Shown here piece by piece: positions 24,907 through 34,342 of a stretch of 54,305 bases of DNA. The notes under the pieces are model-generated. The model worked only from the letters and a program-made list of their open reading frames with translations. It was not told where the DNA came from and did no database searches. Origin of the DNA: Lachnospiraceae bacterium UBA7199 (lineage in GTDB: Bacteria > Bacillota > Clostridia > Lachnospirales > Lachnospiraceae). Numbering within the stretch: position 1 is the first letter of the stretch; each line of letters begins with the position of its first letter. The translations under genes were made by a program, and so were the position numbers. The stretch lies in the NCBI GenBank assembly GCA_002490775.1, contig DKUR01000031.1, forward strand, positions 1-54,305, read 5' to 3'.

Positions 24907-26925
24907 TCAGTCAAAATATTGGAACTTTCCAAGCAGATCCTTGAGCATATCTGCCTGACTTGATAATTCCTCAGAAGCCGCTGCACTCTCTTCGGATGTT
25001 GCAGAATTAGATTCAACAACACCTGCAATCTGGCTGATGCCTTCCGTAATCTGCGCTGCTGCCTCTGCCTGATTATCAGATGCCTCTGCAATATCTGCAA
25101 TAGATTCTGTTACAATCTTTGCATTTTCTACTACTACAACTAATGATTCTGCTGTAGCTTTTGCATATCTGGTTCCTTCATCCACAGCAGCAATTGCATT
25201 CTGAATCAAATTCTTTGTGTTTCTTGCCGCCTCGGAGCTTTGATCTGCCAGAATTCCAACCTGTGTTGCAACAACTGCAAATCCCTTTCCTGCCTCACCG
25301 GCTCTTGCTGCTTCAATGGATGCATTCAAAGCAAGCAAGTTTGTCTGATCAGCAATTTCTTCAATGCTGCTGATAATTTCAGCAATTTTATTAGAAGCAT
25401 CACCAATCTTCAGCATTGCTTCTGTATTGGATTTCATCTGTTCATTGCTTGCAATTACCTGTGTGTTCATGCTTTCCACAATTAATTTTGCTTTTTCAGC
25501 ATTCTCGGCATTTGTATGTATTTTCTCTGAAATATCCGTCATCATTGCGGTCAATTCTTCAATTGCACTGGCCTGATCGGTAGCACCTTCTGCCAATACC
25601 TGCGCTGCCCCGGCAAGATCACCTGCACCATGCTGGACGCTCTTTGCATTGCTGTCAACATTTCTCAAAGCTTCATTTAATGCTGTTATAATATCTCTGA
25701 AGGATTCACTGATTTTTGCAAAATCTCCGTCATAGGTCGTGTCAACAGACATTTTAAAATTCCCCTCAGACATTTCAGCTAAGTAATTACTGATTTCAGA
25801 AATAATAACATTTAATTTTGACACTGTTTCTGCAAGAGACATCATCAATATAGAAGTTTCATCATTGGTTGCAGGTATCATTGTATCGGAATGCAGATCC
25901 CCCTGTGATAAAAGTTTAAGACGGTCAACTGCAACCTCAAGCGGCCCTGAAACTGTTTTGCCTAATTGAATTCCGTTCTTTATTCCTATTACAGTAAATA
26001 GAACCACCATAACAACTGTAAAGATGATAGACAGCCAAAGTTTTCCTAAAAACTCATTTCGTACTGCTGCAACACCAATGCTCCAGCCTTCCGTACCGGC
26101 AACGGGAGAATACGCAACCACCTTGGTAATTCCTCCGTAGCTGTAGGTTCCTACGCCTCTTTCTCCTGCAGCCATCTTTTTGCAAATATTGCTAAAATCC
26201 TTTAGTCCCGAATCTAATTCTCCTGCTTTAATACAGTCTTCCACACCTACGTTTTCTGAATTAATATCTGCAATGGTAATCCCGTTAGCGTCAATCATAA
26301 ATGCTGTGCCGCCATCTCCTACCTTTATGGATCTCATAATGTCATTCAGATCCTCTCCATTTGGCACATAAACAACAGCACCTACCGGCGTAGTATGAGG
26401 AATACCGCCGTCCCACAAAGGAGCCGCTACAGCAAAGGAAACCGCATTAGTAACATTACTATATACCGGTGTGGAAACGTAAGTATTTCCCTTCATGGCC
26501 TCTTTAAAGAAATCTCTGTTGGAAAAATCTGTTCCGGTAAACACATCAACTCCGTTACTGTCTAACAGATAACCGCTAACAAAATCGTGGTCATCTATTC
26601 TCTGCTGCAAAATAGCCTGTTTATCTTCTACTGCCCTTTCAGGATCCGCCAGTCTGGCAATGCTTCCTGTCTCATAAGCAATTGCAGTATACACTTCAAG
26701 CGCCGCAGAAACATAATTAGCTGCCACATCAGAGGTATCATCAATCGTCTCTGAAACCGCACTGATAGAAGAAATATAACTTAAAACAGATGAAATCACC
26801 CCCAAAATAACACAACAGAGAATAATTACTTGTCCAAAACGTGTGGCAATCTTTTTCCCAATACTTACAAACTGCCCCTGTTTATTGCTGTTTAAATCCT
26901 TACGCTTGTTCACACTTTTTCCCAT
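24907..26925 (-). CDS. Methyl-accepting chemotaxis protein (Cache-HAMP-MCP)
   Basis: A 672-aa transmembrane receptor. TM1 is at about 31-53, followed by an extracellular double-Cache-like sensor (GYLLDSNGVDVFTGTDFSNR, PVYSNVTNAVSFAVAAPL, GGTAFMIDANGITIAD). TM2 is near 305-325, then HAMP (GPLEVAVDRLKLLSQGDL). The signalling tip is EEIADQTNLLALNASIEAAR with AGEAGKGFAVVA. The start at 26925 is chosen because GAGGG stands 8 nt upstream and it removes 16 implausible residues. Cache sensors usually bind small organic ligands. The ligand here is unknown. It has its own terminator, and no chemotaxis kinase genes are close. Confidence 0.95.
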   Translation of the reverse strand: MGKSVNKRKDLNSNKQGQFVSIGKKIATRFGQVIILCCVILGVISSVLSYISSISAVSETIDDTSDVAANYVSAALEVYTAIAYETGSIARLADPERAVEDKQAILQQRIDDHDFVSGYLLDSNGVDVFTGTDFSNRDFFKEAMKGNTYVSTPVYSNVTNAVSFAVAAPLWDGGIPHTTPVGAVVYVPNGEDLNDIMRSIKVGDGGTAFMIDANGITIADINSENVGVEDCIKAGELDSGLKDFSNICKKMAAGERGVGTYSYGGITKVVAYSPVAGTEGWSIGVAAVRNEFLGKLWLSIIFTVVMVVLFTVIGIKNGIQLGKTVSGPLEVAVDRLKLLSQGDLHSDTMIPATNDETSILMMSLAETVSKLNVIISEISNYLAEMSEGNFKMSVDTTYDGDFAKISESFRDIITALNEALRNVDSNAKSVQHGAGDLAGAAQVLAEGATDQASAIEELTAMMTDISEKIHTNAENAEKAKLIVESMNTQVIASNEQMKSNTEAMLKIGDASNKIAEIISSIEEIADQTNLLALNASIEAARAGEAGKGFAVVATQVGILADQSSEAARNTKNLIQNAIAAVDEGTRYAKATAESLVVVVENAKIVTESIADIAEASDNQAEAAAQITEGISQIAGVVESNSATSEESAAASEELSSQADMLKDLLGKFQYFD

Positions 26926-27131
26926 GCTCTCATCCCTCATTTCTTTATGCAATTCTATCCATCCTCTGAGCATCTGATAGAATAGCCTGTTTTAATATAA
27001 ATGCAACTTTCATTCTATTGTATCATTTTCCTGTGAACTAATCCACATTTTTCACAAAAAAATTTTATTTTTTCTTTCTTTTTCGTTCAATCTGCTATGA
27101 GGAGATAAAATCAGCCAAATTTTAACGACTT

Positions 27132-28037
27132 TTACAACTCATACGGAGTTACCTGGTATACGTAATAATTCAGCCAGTTGGAATAAAGGTTATTGCTATG
27201 GGAACGCCATTGTAAATCTGGTTTTTTTGTGTCATCATCATTTGGATAATAATTTTTAGGAATTTTCATCGGCAGTCCTTTACTTTTATCGCGTACATAT
27301 TCATTGTGCAGGGTATACCTGTCATATTCAGGATGCCCCATCACAAAAATCTGTTTTCCCCCTTTTGTCATACAAAGAAGCACGCCAGCTTCCTCCGACT
27401 CTGCTAAAACAATCAGTTCTTTACAATTATGTATATCCTCTGCCCGCACTGAAGTATGCCTGCTGTGAGGTATCAAAAAATAATCATCAAATCCTCTTAC
27501 CAGTGGTATTTTTCGATTCATGACTCTATGCTCATAAACACCAAACATTTTCTGGGACAGCAAGATCTTTTCCAATCCAAAATGATAATAGAGCCCTGCC
27601 TGTGCTCCCCAGCAGATATGCAGTGTGGAAGTCACATGCTTGATGCTCCACTCCATAATTTCGCAAAGCTCCGTCCAGTAATCTACTTCTTCAAAAGATA
27701 TCTGCTCCACCGGCGCTCCTGTAATAATCAGGCCGTCAAATTTCTTTTCCTTCAGTTCGTCAAAAGTATTGTAAAATCTATTTAAATGCTGGATCGGCGT
27801 ATTTAATGATACATGGCTGTTCATTTTCATAAAAGAAACATCTATCTGCAGCGGCGTATTGGAAAGCGCACGCAAAAGCTGCAGCTCTGTATCCTGCTTT
27901 ACAGGCATCAAATTCAAAATACATATCTGCAATGCTCTTATGTTCTGGTGTACTGCCCGATATTCATCCATAACAAATATGTTTTCATTTTCCAATATTT
28001 CCTTTGCCGGTAAATCACTTTGAACTTTAATTGGCAT
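27132..28037 (-). CDS. metA: Homoserine O-acyltransferase MetA, probably acetyl-CoA specific
   Basis: A 301-aa enzyme of methionine synthesis that acylates the hydroxyl of homoserine. The nucleophile is Cys142 in HICWGAQAG. The catalytic His is probably in VMGHPEYDR. The residue after TGAPV is Glu111. By published work on this family, Glu at 111 favours acetyl-CoA, whereas Gly (as in E. coli) favours succinyl-CoA, so I predict O-acetylhomoserine as product. The gene follows ligA after 16 nt and so has no room for an S-box or T-box leader of its own. It probably depends on the upstream operon promoter. Confidence 0.95.
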   Translation of the reverse strand: MPIKVQSDLPAKEILENENIFVMDEYRAVHQNIRALQICILNLMPVKQDTELQLLRALSNTPLQIDVSFMKMNSHVSLNTPIQHLNRFYNTFDELKEKKFDGLIITGAPVEQISFEEVDYWTELCEIMEWSIKHVTSTLHICWGAQAGLYYHFGLEKILLSQKMFGVYEHRVMNRKIPLVRGFDDYFLIPHSRHTSVRAEDIHNCKELIVLAESEEAGVLLCMTKGGKQIFVMGHPEYDRYTLHNEYVRDKSKGLPMKIPKNYYPNDDDTKKPDLQWRSHSNNLYSNWLNYYVYQVTPYEL

Positions 28038-28053
28038 TTTCGTTTTAACTCCT

Positions 28054-30033
28054 TTATTTTCCGAATCGCTCTACAAACTCATCTTCCGAAATAATTGGAA
28101 TATGAAGTTCCTTTGCTTTCCGGTTTTTTGATGAATTAGAGGATACATCATTATTTACAAGATAACTGGTCTTTGAAGTAACACTGCCCGTTACCTTTCC
28201 GCCAGAAGCTTCCACATAAGCTTTAAATTCATCCCTATTCTTGTAATAATGAACCTCTCCTGTGATCACGAAGGTGAGTCCCCCGCACTTTCCTGCCTTA
28301 TCAGAACTCAAATCCACTTTTTCTATTGTAACTTCTTTCAGCAGTGCATTCAAGGAAGATTTGTTTTTATCATCTTCATACCACTCTAAGACAGAGCGGG
28401 ATTTTTCCGGCCCCAGACCGTCAATATCTTCAAAACCTTTTTCTTGCTGTAACCTGTCAATAAATCCTTCAAAACCGCCATCTGCAATAATTTTTTTGCC
28501 TGCATCTATTCCAATCAAGGGAATACATAATGCATAAATAAAATTTACCGGATGAACCTTCCTGCTTTTTTCTATTGCTTTCATCATATTCTCGCAGGAT
28601 TTATCCCCAAACCCTTCCATCTGCCTGATTACCTGCGCATGCTCTGCAAGATGATAAATATCAGCAAACCTTGACAAAAAGCCCTCATTCATAAAGCGTA
28701 GCATTGTTTGGATGGAAAGCCCGTCAATATCCATACCTGATTTGCTGACAAAACGTGTGAATTTTTTTACATGTTTTGCCGTGCAGTCAGGATTGGTACA
28801 GTGAAGCGTCTTCGTCTGGCTCTTTGGACTGATCCTTATTTCTGTTTCTGCGCCGCATACAGGGCACTGCTTTGGAATTTCACAGCTTCCAACGGCATCT
28901 GACACAGAAATACATTTTGGAATGATCTTATTTGCCTTAATTACTTCCAGAGTGCATTCTTTCCCAATGCCAAGGCGTTCCATTTCACTAATATTACACA
29001 GAGAAGCTCGTGAAACAGTAGTTCCCTCAAGCAATACAGGCTGAAAAACCGCCACAGGTGAGATGGTGGATGCAGCGCAGGACCATTCTATATATAAAAG
29101 ACGTGATTTAGCCGATACATCCTGCCACTTAAATGCATAGCCTGCTCTGGCAGCATGATGTCCCGTAACATTACCGGAGGCAGCATATTCTGTATCATCA
29201 TAGCAGATCACAAGACCATCTACCGGAATATCCATCTGGCCGCTTTCTACTTTATTCGTCCACTTTTCCACTGCTTCCGGCAGCGTAGCTGCATTTACTT
29301 TCTCCCGCTCTACCACTGTAAAGCCTTCCCTTTCAAGAAACGCCATCCGCTCTCCCCAGGACCTTATTGTATCCTCCAGATAAACCAGTGTAAATGCATA
29401 AAAGCACACATGTCTTTCTTTCACTTTATCAGGATCATCCAAACTCAATGTACCGGACGCCAGGTTACGGGGATTTGCATATTTTTCATCATCATCTTCA
29501 ATCATATCATTGATCATTGCAAAATCCGTATAGGAAATCGCAGCTTCACCGCGCACTACCAAATGTCCCTGGTATTTTATTTTTACAGGAAATCCTTTTA
29601 TGGAATTTTTCAAGTAAGTAATATTTGTTCCCACTACGCCATTTCCTCTGGTAAGAATTTTAACAAGTCTTCCATGATCATAAGTAAGAACCAGCGTCAA
29701 TCCATCCAACTTCCATGACAGCCACACAGGCCTATCCTCCGCCCATTTTAGCAGTTCGGAAACCTGTTTTGTCTTAGCCAGTGACAATGCTGGAAATTCA
29801 TGTGCTTCCCTTTCCCCATTATTTTCTTCATAACCAGTATTTTGTGTAGGACTATCAGGAAGAATATATCCTGTTCTGGCCTCTAATTCTGCTAATTCAT
29901 CAAACATGGCATCCCACTCATAATTGGACATCAGTTCTTCCCTGCCATTATAATAAGCTTCTGATGCTTCGTTTAGTCGTTTTACTAATTCTTCACATCT
30001 TTTTTGATCATTTTCCACTTTTACAGCCTCCAT
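28054..30033 (-). CDS. ligA: NAD-dependent DNA ligase LigA, divergent
   Basis: A 659-aa ligase that seals nicks using NAD+. Domain Ia shows EAYYNGREELMSNYEWDAMF. The adenylation Lys is K108 in SWKLDGL, and RGEAAISY and PRNLASGTL follow. The OB region has FQPVLLEGTTVSRASLCN. Four Cys form the zinc finger (CPVCGAE and CTNPDC). HhH repeats and a BRCT domain (GGLTFVITGEVHYYKNRDEF) end the protein. The usual RTG before the conserved PVAV is missing (CAASTISPVAV), and the PRN segment is atypical. A GTG six codons downstream has a better SD (GGAGG, spacing 8) than the ATG used here. It could be a second ligase copy. Confidence 0.9.
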   Translation of the reverse strand: MEAVKVENDQKRCEELVKRLNEASEAYYNGREELMSNYEWDAMFDELAELEARTGYILPDSPTQNTGYEENNGEREAHEFPALSLAKTKQVSELLKWAEDRPVWLSWKLDGLTLVLTYDHGRLVKILTRGNGVVGTNITYLKNSIKGFPVKIKYQGHLVVRGEAAISYTDFAMINDMIEDDDEKYANPRNLASGTLSLDDPDKVKERHVCFYAFTLVYLEDTIRSWGERMAFLEREGFTVVEREKVNAATLPEAVEKWTNKVESGQMDIPVDGLVICYDDTEYAASGNVTGHHAARAGYAFKWQDVSAKSRLLYIEWSCAASTISPVAVFQPVLLEGTTVSRASLCNISEMERLGIGKECTLEVIKANKIIPKCISVSDAVGSCEIPKQCPVCGAETEIRISPKSQTKTLHCTNPDCTAKHVKKFTRFVSKSGMDIDGLSIQTMLRFMNEGFLSRFADIYHLAEHAQVIRQMEGFGDKSCENMMKAIEKSRKVHPVNFIYALCIPLIGIDAGKKIIADGGFEGFIDRLQQEKGFEDIDGLGPEKSRSVLEWYEDDKNKSSLNALLKEVTIEKVDLSSDKAGKCGGLTFVITGEVHYYKNRDEFKAYVEASGGKVTGSVTSKTSYLVNNDVSSNSSKNRKAKELHIPIISEDEFVERFGK

Positions 30034-30112
30034 TGTGCAAGTTTTCCTTCAGATTTTATATTCTTACCGTCATTACTCTTTTAAATAAAACCTGTTTTTT
30101 AATGTTTATTGA

Positions 30113-30880
30113 TTAAATTATACCATCATATAGATTTTTCATTTTGATTTCATCCACCTTTTCTTTCTGACTGGGCAGGCAAAAATTATATAACGTCTGT
30201 AATTCCAAGCCGCTGATTTGTCTGTATTGCCCAGGTTTTAAATCTGCAAGAAGAATGTTTACCACCCTTATTCTCTTAATTGCATTTACGTGATAGCCAA
30301 GCTCCTTTGTCATTCTCCGGATCTGTCTGTTTACTCCCTGAGTCAAGATAATTTTAAATGTAAATTTACCTGTTTTTTCAATTTTGCAGGGTTTTGTTGT
30401 AACATTTAGTTCCGGTAGAAAAACGCCTTTTCCCATTTTTATCAAAAATGCTTCCGTAATTTCTTTGTTAACTTTCACAATATATTCCTTTTCATGCCCT
30501 TTACTGCCCCTCATCATGGCTTCAATCAGCGCCCCGTCATTTGTAAGAAGCATTAATCCTTCCGAATCCTTGTCCAGACGCCCTGCATATGTAACCCGCA
30601 CCGGAAATTTAACTAAATCCGTAATCTTCTTATCTGCAAATCTATCCTTCTCTGTGCAGATTACTCCCACCGGCTTATAAAATGCTAAAACTACCTTTTC
30701 ATTTTTTCCCTGAACAGGCTTTTCATTCACAAAAATCTTATCCTCTTCGTCCACCAGCATCCCTGTCTCGGCCTTTTTACCATTTACCGTAACCCACCCT
30801 TCCAAAATCAACCGGTCTGCTTCTCTTCTGGAGCAGATGCCGCAGGAAGCCAAATATTTATTCAGCCTTTCTTTTTCCAT
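30113..30880 (-). CDS. rluF: RsuA/RluB/RluF-type pseudouridine synthase
   Basis: A 255-aa rRNA-modifying enzyme. The N-terminal S4 domain is RLNKYLASCGICSRREADRL. The catalytic Asp is in AGRLDKDSEGLMLLTNDG. GVNRQIRRMTKELGYHV completes the family signature. The sequence is closest in pattern to RluF (U2604 of 23S rRNA), but RluB-type activity cannot be excluded. ATG 30880 is used. A TTG six codons earlier is in frame but less likely. It follows hflX by 24 nt and precedes ligA by 79 nt. Confidence 0.9.
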   Translation of the reverse strand: MEKERLNKYLASCGICSRREADRLILEGWVTVNGKKAETGMLVDEEDKIFVNEKPVQGKNEKVVLAFYKPVGVICTEKDRFADKKITDLVKFPVRVTYAGRLDKDSEGLMLLTNDGALIEAMMRGSKGHEKEYIVKVNKEITEAFLIKMGKGVFLPELNVTTKPCKIEKTGKFTFKIILTQGVNRQIRRMTKELGYHVNAIKRIRVVNILLADLKPGQYRQISGLELQTLYNFCLPSQKEKVDEIKMKNLYDGII

Positions 30881-30904
30881 AAAATAAATTCCTTTCAATT
30901 TTAC

Positions 30905-32224
30905 TTATGCCAAATATTCCGCATACTTTTCCACATCCGCCCGGTGGCATTTCGTCGTAATGCAGGTACCTTTTTCCTTGTATTCCTTACTGATAATATG
31001 TGTATTTTCCATAAAATAAGACACTACACCGCCTTGGCTGTAAGGAATAAGAAATTTTTCAGTACAATACTCTGCATAAACCTTATCCAAAATCAAATCC
31101 GTCAACATACAAATAGATGTTTCTTCTCTTGCTGATAAATAAATTCTGTCTTCCCCTGAAGTTCTGGGAAAGACATCTGCATGTTCACACTTATCCGCTT
31201 TGTTAAACACTGTTATGATGGGAATCTCACCCGCATGCAGTTCCGCAAGTGTCTGCCTTGTAATCTGCATCTGTTCCCGATAATAGGGATCGGAATAATC
31301 CACAACATGAACAAGCAGATCTGCACTTTCGATTTCTTCCAACGTAGAATGAAATGCCTCCACAAGATCATGAGGCAGTTTATGAATAAATCCAACCGTA
31401 TCTGAAAGGAGAAAATCCCTGTTATTTCCTGCACAAATCCGCCTGACTGTAGTGTCCAGGGTTGCAAAGAGCATATCTTCCTCCAGGATCTTTTTTTCTT
31501 CCTTCTTTTTATACATGTCTATCATAGCATTCATGATTGTAGATTTACCAGCATTTGTATAGCCCACAAGGGCAACAAGGGGAATTCTGGATTCATGCCT
31601 TTTTTTCCTCTGGATTTGCCTTTCTTTAGAAATCTCCTTCAGTTCTTTAGAAAGTTCTGATATCCTATGCTCTATCCTTCGTCTGTCAAGTTCCAATTTC
31701 TTCTCACCGGCTCCCCGGCTGCTCATGCTTCCACTGGTTCCTCCCTGCCTGGTCAGCGCTTCATGCATGCCTACTAATCTGGGAAGAAGATATTTCAGCC
31801 TGGCAGACTCCACTTGAAGCTTCGCTTCCCTTGTTCTGGCACGTGTTTCAAAAATATCTAAGATCAATGTTGTTCTGTCCAAAATGGGTTTCCCAATCTC
31901 CTTTTGAAGATTGCGGATCTGTGAAGGTGTGAGCGCATCATCAAATATGATTACATTCACAGCAAGCAGCTCTGCCATCTCTTTCACTTCCTGCACCTTT
32001 CCGGCTCCAATATACAACCCTTTATTTATGCTTTCCAGTCTTTGGGTAATCATACCGGCCGGCTCCATAAAACATGCTTTTGCCAAATCTGCCAGCTCCT
32101 CCATAGACCGATCAAAATCCTTTTCAGATCCATCATCAGCCCCTACCAGCAAAACTTTCTCTTTTTCCTGTATTTCATTTTTGTTCTTGTCCTGTTTTTC
32201 CATCTTCTCTTTCTTTACTCTCAT
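30905..32224 (-). CDS. hflX: Ribosome-associated GTPase HflX
   Basis: A 439-aa Obg-HflX GTPase that splits or rescues stalled 70S ribosomes in studied bacteria. The N-terminal domain carries INKGLYIGAGKVQEV and ILDIFETRARTREAKLQVES, ending with the Gly-rich TRQGGTSGSMSSRGAGEKK. The G domain has G1 GYTNAGKSTIMN, G3 DTVGFIHKLPHDLVEAF and G4 NKAD. A short Lys/Glu-rich leader of about 25 residues precedes the family's usual start. An internal ATG at codon 8 is possible, but GAGGA upstream of 32224 supports the longer form. It lies in the aroA-hflX-rluF-ligA-metA run. Confidence 0.95.
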   Translation of the reverse strand: MRVKKEKMEKQDKNKNEIQEKEKVLLVGADDGSEKDFDRSMEELADLAKACFMEPAGMITQRLESINKGLYIGAGKVQEVKEMAELLAVNVIIFDDALTPSQIRNLQKEIGKPILDRTTLILDIFETRARTREAKLQVESARLKYLLPRLVGMHEALTRQGGTSGSMSSRGAGEKKLELDRRRIEHRISELSKELKEISKERQIQRKKRHESRIPLVALVGYTNAGKSTIMNAMIDMYKKKEEKKILEEDMLFATLDTTVRRICAGNNRDFLLSDTVGFIHKLPHDLVEAFHSTLEEIESADLLVHVVDYSDPYYREQMQITRQTLAELHAGEIPIITVFNKADKCEHADVFPRTSGEDRIYLSAREETSICMLTDLILDKVYAEYCTEKFLIPYSQGGVVSYFMENTHIISKEYKEKGTCITTKCHRADVEKYAEYLA

Positions 32225-32245
32225 CTACAAATGCATCCTCTGCCC

Positions 32246-33556
32246 TCAGCAGCAGGCAGTAATATGATTTCTATATAAGTTTTCAATTAATTCAAAATAA
32301 TTTTCAAAGGTTTTTCTACAGCATTTTGGATTCTTAATCTTGATTTTTCCTGTCTTTAACCCAATCAATGTAAATGCCATTGCCATACGGTGATCTTCAT
32401 AAGTTTCCACTTCAGAGTCTTTAATATCTCCCGGATAAATTCGTATCCCATCAGCTTCCGGCACTTCCTCACACTTGATTCCCATCCGATCCAGCTCTGT
32501 TAAAATTGCTTTTATCCTGTCAGATTCCTGAAAACGGATATGCCCAATATTTTGAATCAAAGTCTCACTTTGAGCAAAGGGTGCAAGTGCTGCCAGTGTC
32601 ATGGTTTGATCAGAAAAATCTTTCATGGAAATGTCAAGTCCTGGGTAACCTGCCAGCTCTTTTCCTGATATTTTTACCCCTTTTTCTTCATCTGAAAGCA
32701 AACATCCCATCCGCTTCAATGCTTCCAAAAACTTGATGTCTCCCTGCATGGAATCCATATGCACATTTTCTACAATAACATCTGTTTTTAATAAAGGAGC
32801 CATTGCATAAAAATAGCAGGCTCCTGAAACGTCTGGTTCTATCTGGTATTCCTTTCGTCCAAAGGTGTCTGCATAAGGCACATGATAACTATTTCCATCT
32901 TTTACCACATCAATTCCAAATTGTCTCATCATCCTGAGCGTCATTTTAATATAAGAACCTTCTGTCCTGTCACCACAAATCAATATATTTAATCCTGTTT
33001 TAATAATAACACTAGACATTAAAAGGGCGCTGGCGAACTGACTGCTGATGCTTGTATCAACCGTCACCTCATTTAAGCAAACTGAATCCGATTTCATTTT
33101 AAATGGGAAATGACCTTCCTCCCCCTGAAACTCAAATTCCACACCGGCTTTGGAAAGTATTTTTAGCAAAGGCTGCATGGGGCGCTTGCACATTTGGGAA
33201 GACGCATTTAATTCATATTCTCCTCCTGCAAGGGCAAGCATAACCGTTAAAAATCTTGCTGCTGTTCCAGCACTCCCTACATGAATGGATGCATGGGGAT
33301 CAGGAATCTTTCCTCCCGTCCCCTGGATACGCACTTTCTTATTATCCTCATCCACTTCCACTTCAAATCCCAATTTTAAAAGGCAATCTAAAAAAGCTCT
33401 GGAATCATCGCTGAATAAAACCCCGTTTAGTGTACACTGGCAAGTAGATAACGCTGCAAGTAATAGCGCCCTGTTTGTGATACTCTTTGAGCCTGGAACC
33501 TGCACGCAGATATCTTCTATATGCTCAATTTTTTTTACTTGATAAATTTCTCCCAT
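32246..33556 (-). CDS. aroA: EPSP synthase (3-phosphoshikimate 1-carboxyvinyltransferase)
   Basis: A 436-aa enzyme of the shikimate pathway that transfers enolpyruvyl from PEP to shikimate-3-phosphate. Motifs are VPGSKSITNRALLLAAL near the start, GSAGTAARF (in place of the E. coli GNAGTAMRP form), DTSISSQFASALLMS, RFQESDRIKAI and YEDHRMAMAF near the C-terminus. ATG 33556 has GAGGA 8 nt upstream. A TTG two codons earlier is unlikely. It probably heads the five-gene run down to metA. The upstream 143 bp are AT-rich and hold a plausible promoter (TTACAA, 16 nt, GATAAT on the minus strand). Confidence 0.96.
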   Translation of the reverse strand: MGEIYQVKKIEHIEDICVQVPGSKSITNRALLLAALSTCQCTLNGVLFSDDSRAFLDCLLKLGFEVEVDEDNKKVRIQGTGGKIPDPHASIHVGSAGTAARFLTVMLALAGGEYELNASSQMCKRPMQPLLKILSKAGVEFEFQGEEGHFPFKMKSDSVCLNEVTVDTSISSQFASALLMSSVIIKTGLNILICGDRTEGSYIKMTLRMMRQFGIDVVKDGNSYHVPYADTFGRKEYQIEPDVSGACYFYAMAPLLKTDVIVENVHMDSMQGDIKFLEALKRMGCLLSDEEKGVKISGKELAGYPGLDISMKDFSDQTMTLAALAPFAQSETLIQNIGHIRFQESDRIKAILTELDRMGIKCEEVPEADGIRIYPGDIKDSEVETYEDHRMAMAFTLIGLKTGKIKIKNPKCCRKTFENYFELIENLYRNHITACC

Positions 33557-33699
33557 AATCAAATCCTCATTTAATATTTATGTAATTTCTATATTATTAT
33601 CAATGACATTTAAATTTTTGTAACTTCACTATTAATTACTATATCAACTTTTTCCTCTCCTGCCAACGATAATTTTATTGCATCTTAACTATTTTATTA

Positions 33700-34341
33700 T
33701 TACCACTCTTTCTTTCTGACCAGTCTCACTGATATAAAATATGAAGTAACAAGTGATATAATACAAATACCGGCAAACACCCCGACAAAAAGTGTATCTA
33801 GAACCAATTCAAGAGCATCCAAAGATATTTCAAATTGCTGACAGAGCTTCACAGCGGCATACACAACTCCTCCCATCCCAAGGATTGCTGCCATATAAAC
33901 ATACCTTCCCTTTTCTGCCCCTTTTAACCATATAACCGGAAAAGCAATAGAAGTTGCCACTATAAATAAAGTTACCGAAGGCATTATTTCATGCCAGCCA
34001 AACTCCTGATTCATTTCAATAGGCAGAAAAGATACTATGCCGCTTATAAGCAAGGCAGTAACTGCTCCTACACTGACTGTAAGAATAAACAATAAATATT
34101 TGGATCTAACCAGTGTTCTTTCACATACAGGCATAGTAAGGGCAAAACGGTTAAAGGAAACCGAATCATCAATGGTCATTACACTTAAGATAATCATAGC
34201 GCCCATCAAAATAGCATAAATACACAAAAAAGTCGTTGCTTTAATAGCGATAGCCCATATTGCCATAAATATTAAGACAAATGTATACTGCCTTCCAAAA
34301 CCCTTTATCAAATATAAATCTTTTAAAATAAGTCCTCTCAT
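33700..34341 (-). CDS. ABC-2-type exporter permease
   Basis: A 213-aa membrane protein with six predicted helices, beginning MRGLILKDLYLIKGFGRQY. The N-terminus is typical of small ABC-2 permeases found next to GntR/YtrA repressors (LILKDL, IDDSVSFNRFALTMPV). Its ATG lies 1 nt after the stop of the ATPase gene, with AGGAGAGG as SD inside the ATPase end. It forms the membrane half of an exporter with that ATPase. The substrate is unknown. By analogy with related operons it may be a cell-wall antibiotic or peptide. Confidence 0.86.
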   Translation of the reverse strand: MRGLILKDLYLIKGFGRQYTFVLIFMAIWAIAIKATTFLCIYAILMGAMIILSVMTIDDSVSFNRFALTMPVCERTLVRSKYLLFILTVSVGAVTALLISGIVSFLPIEMNQEFGWHEIMPSVTLFIVATSIAFPVIWLKGAEKGRYVYMAAILGMGGVVYAAVKLCQQFEISLDALELVLDTLFVGVFAGICIISLVTSYFISVRLVRKKEW

Positions 34342-34342
34342 T

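Noticed and set aside
24907..26973. Long ORFs opposite the chemoreceptors and other genes (Cys/Ser-rich)
   Set aside because: They mirror Ala/Glu/Ser-rich coding on the minus strand and have no ribosome binding sites.
28038..28053. S-box leader for metA
   Set aside because: Only 16 nt separate ligA and metA.
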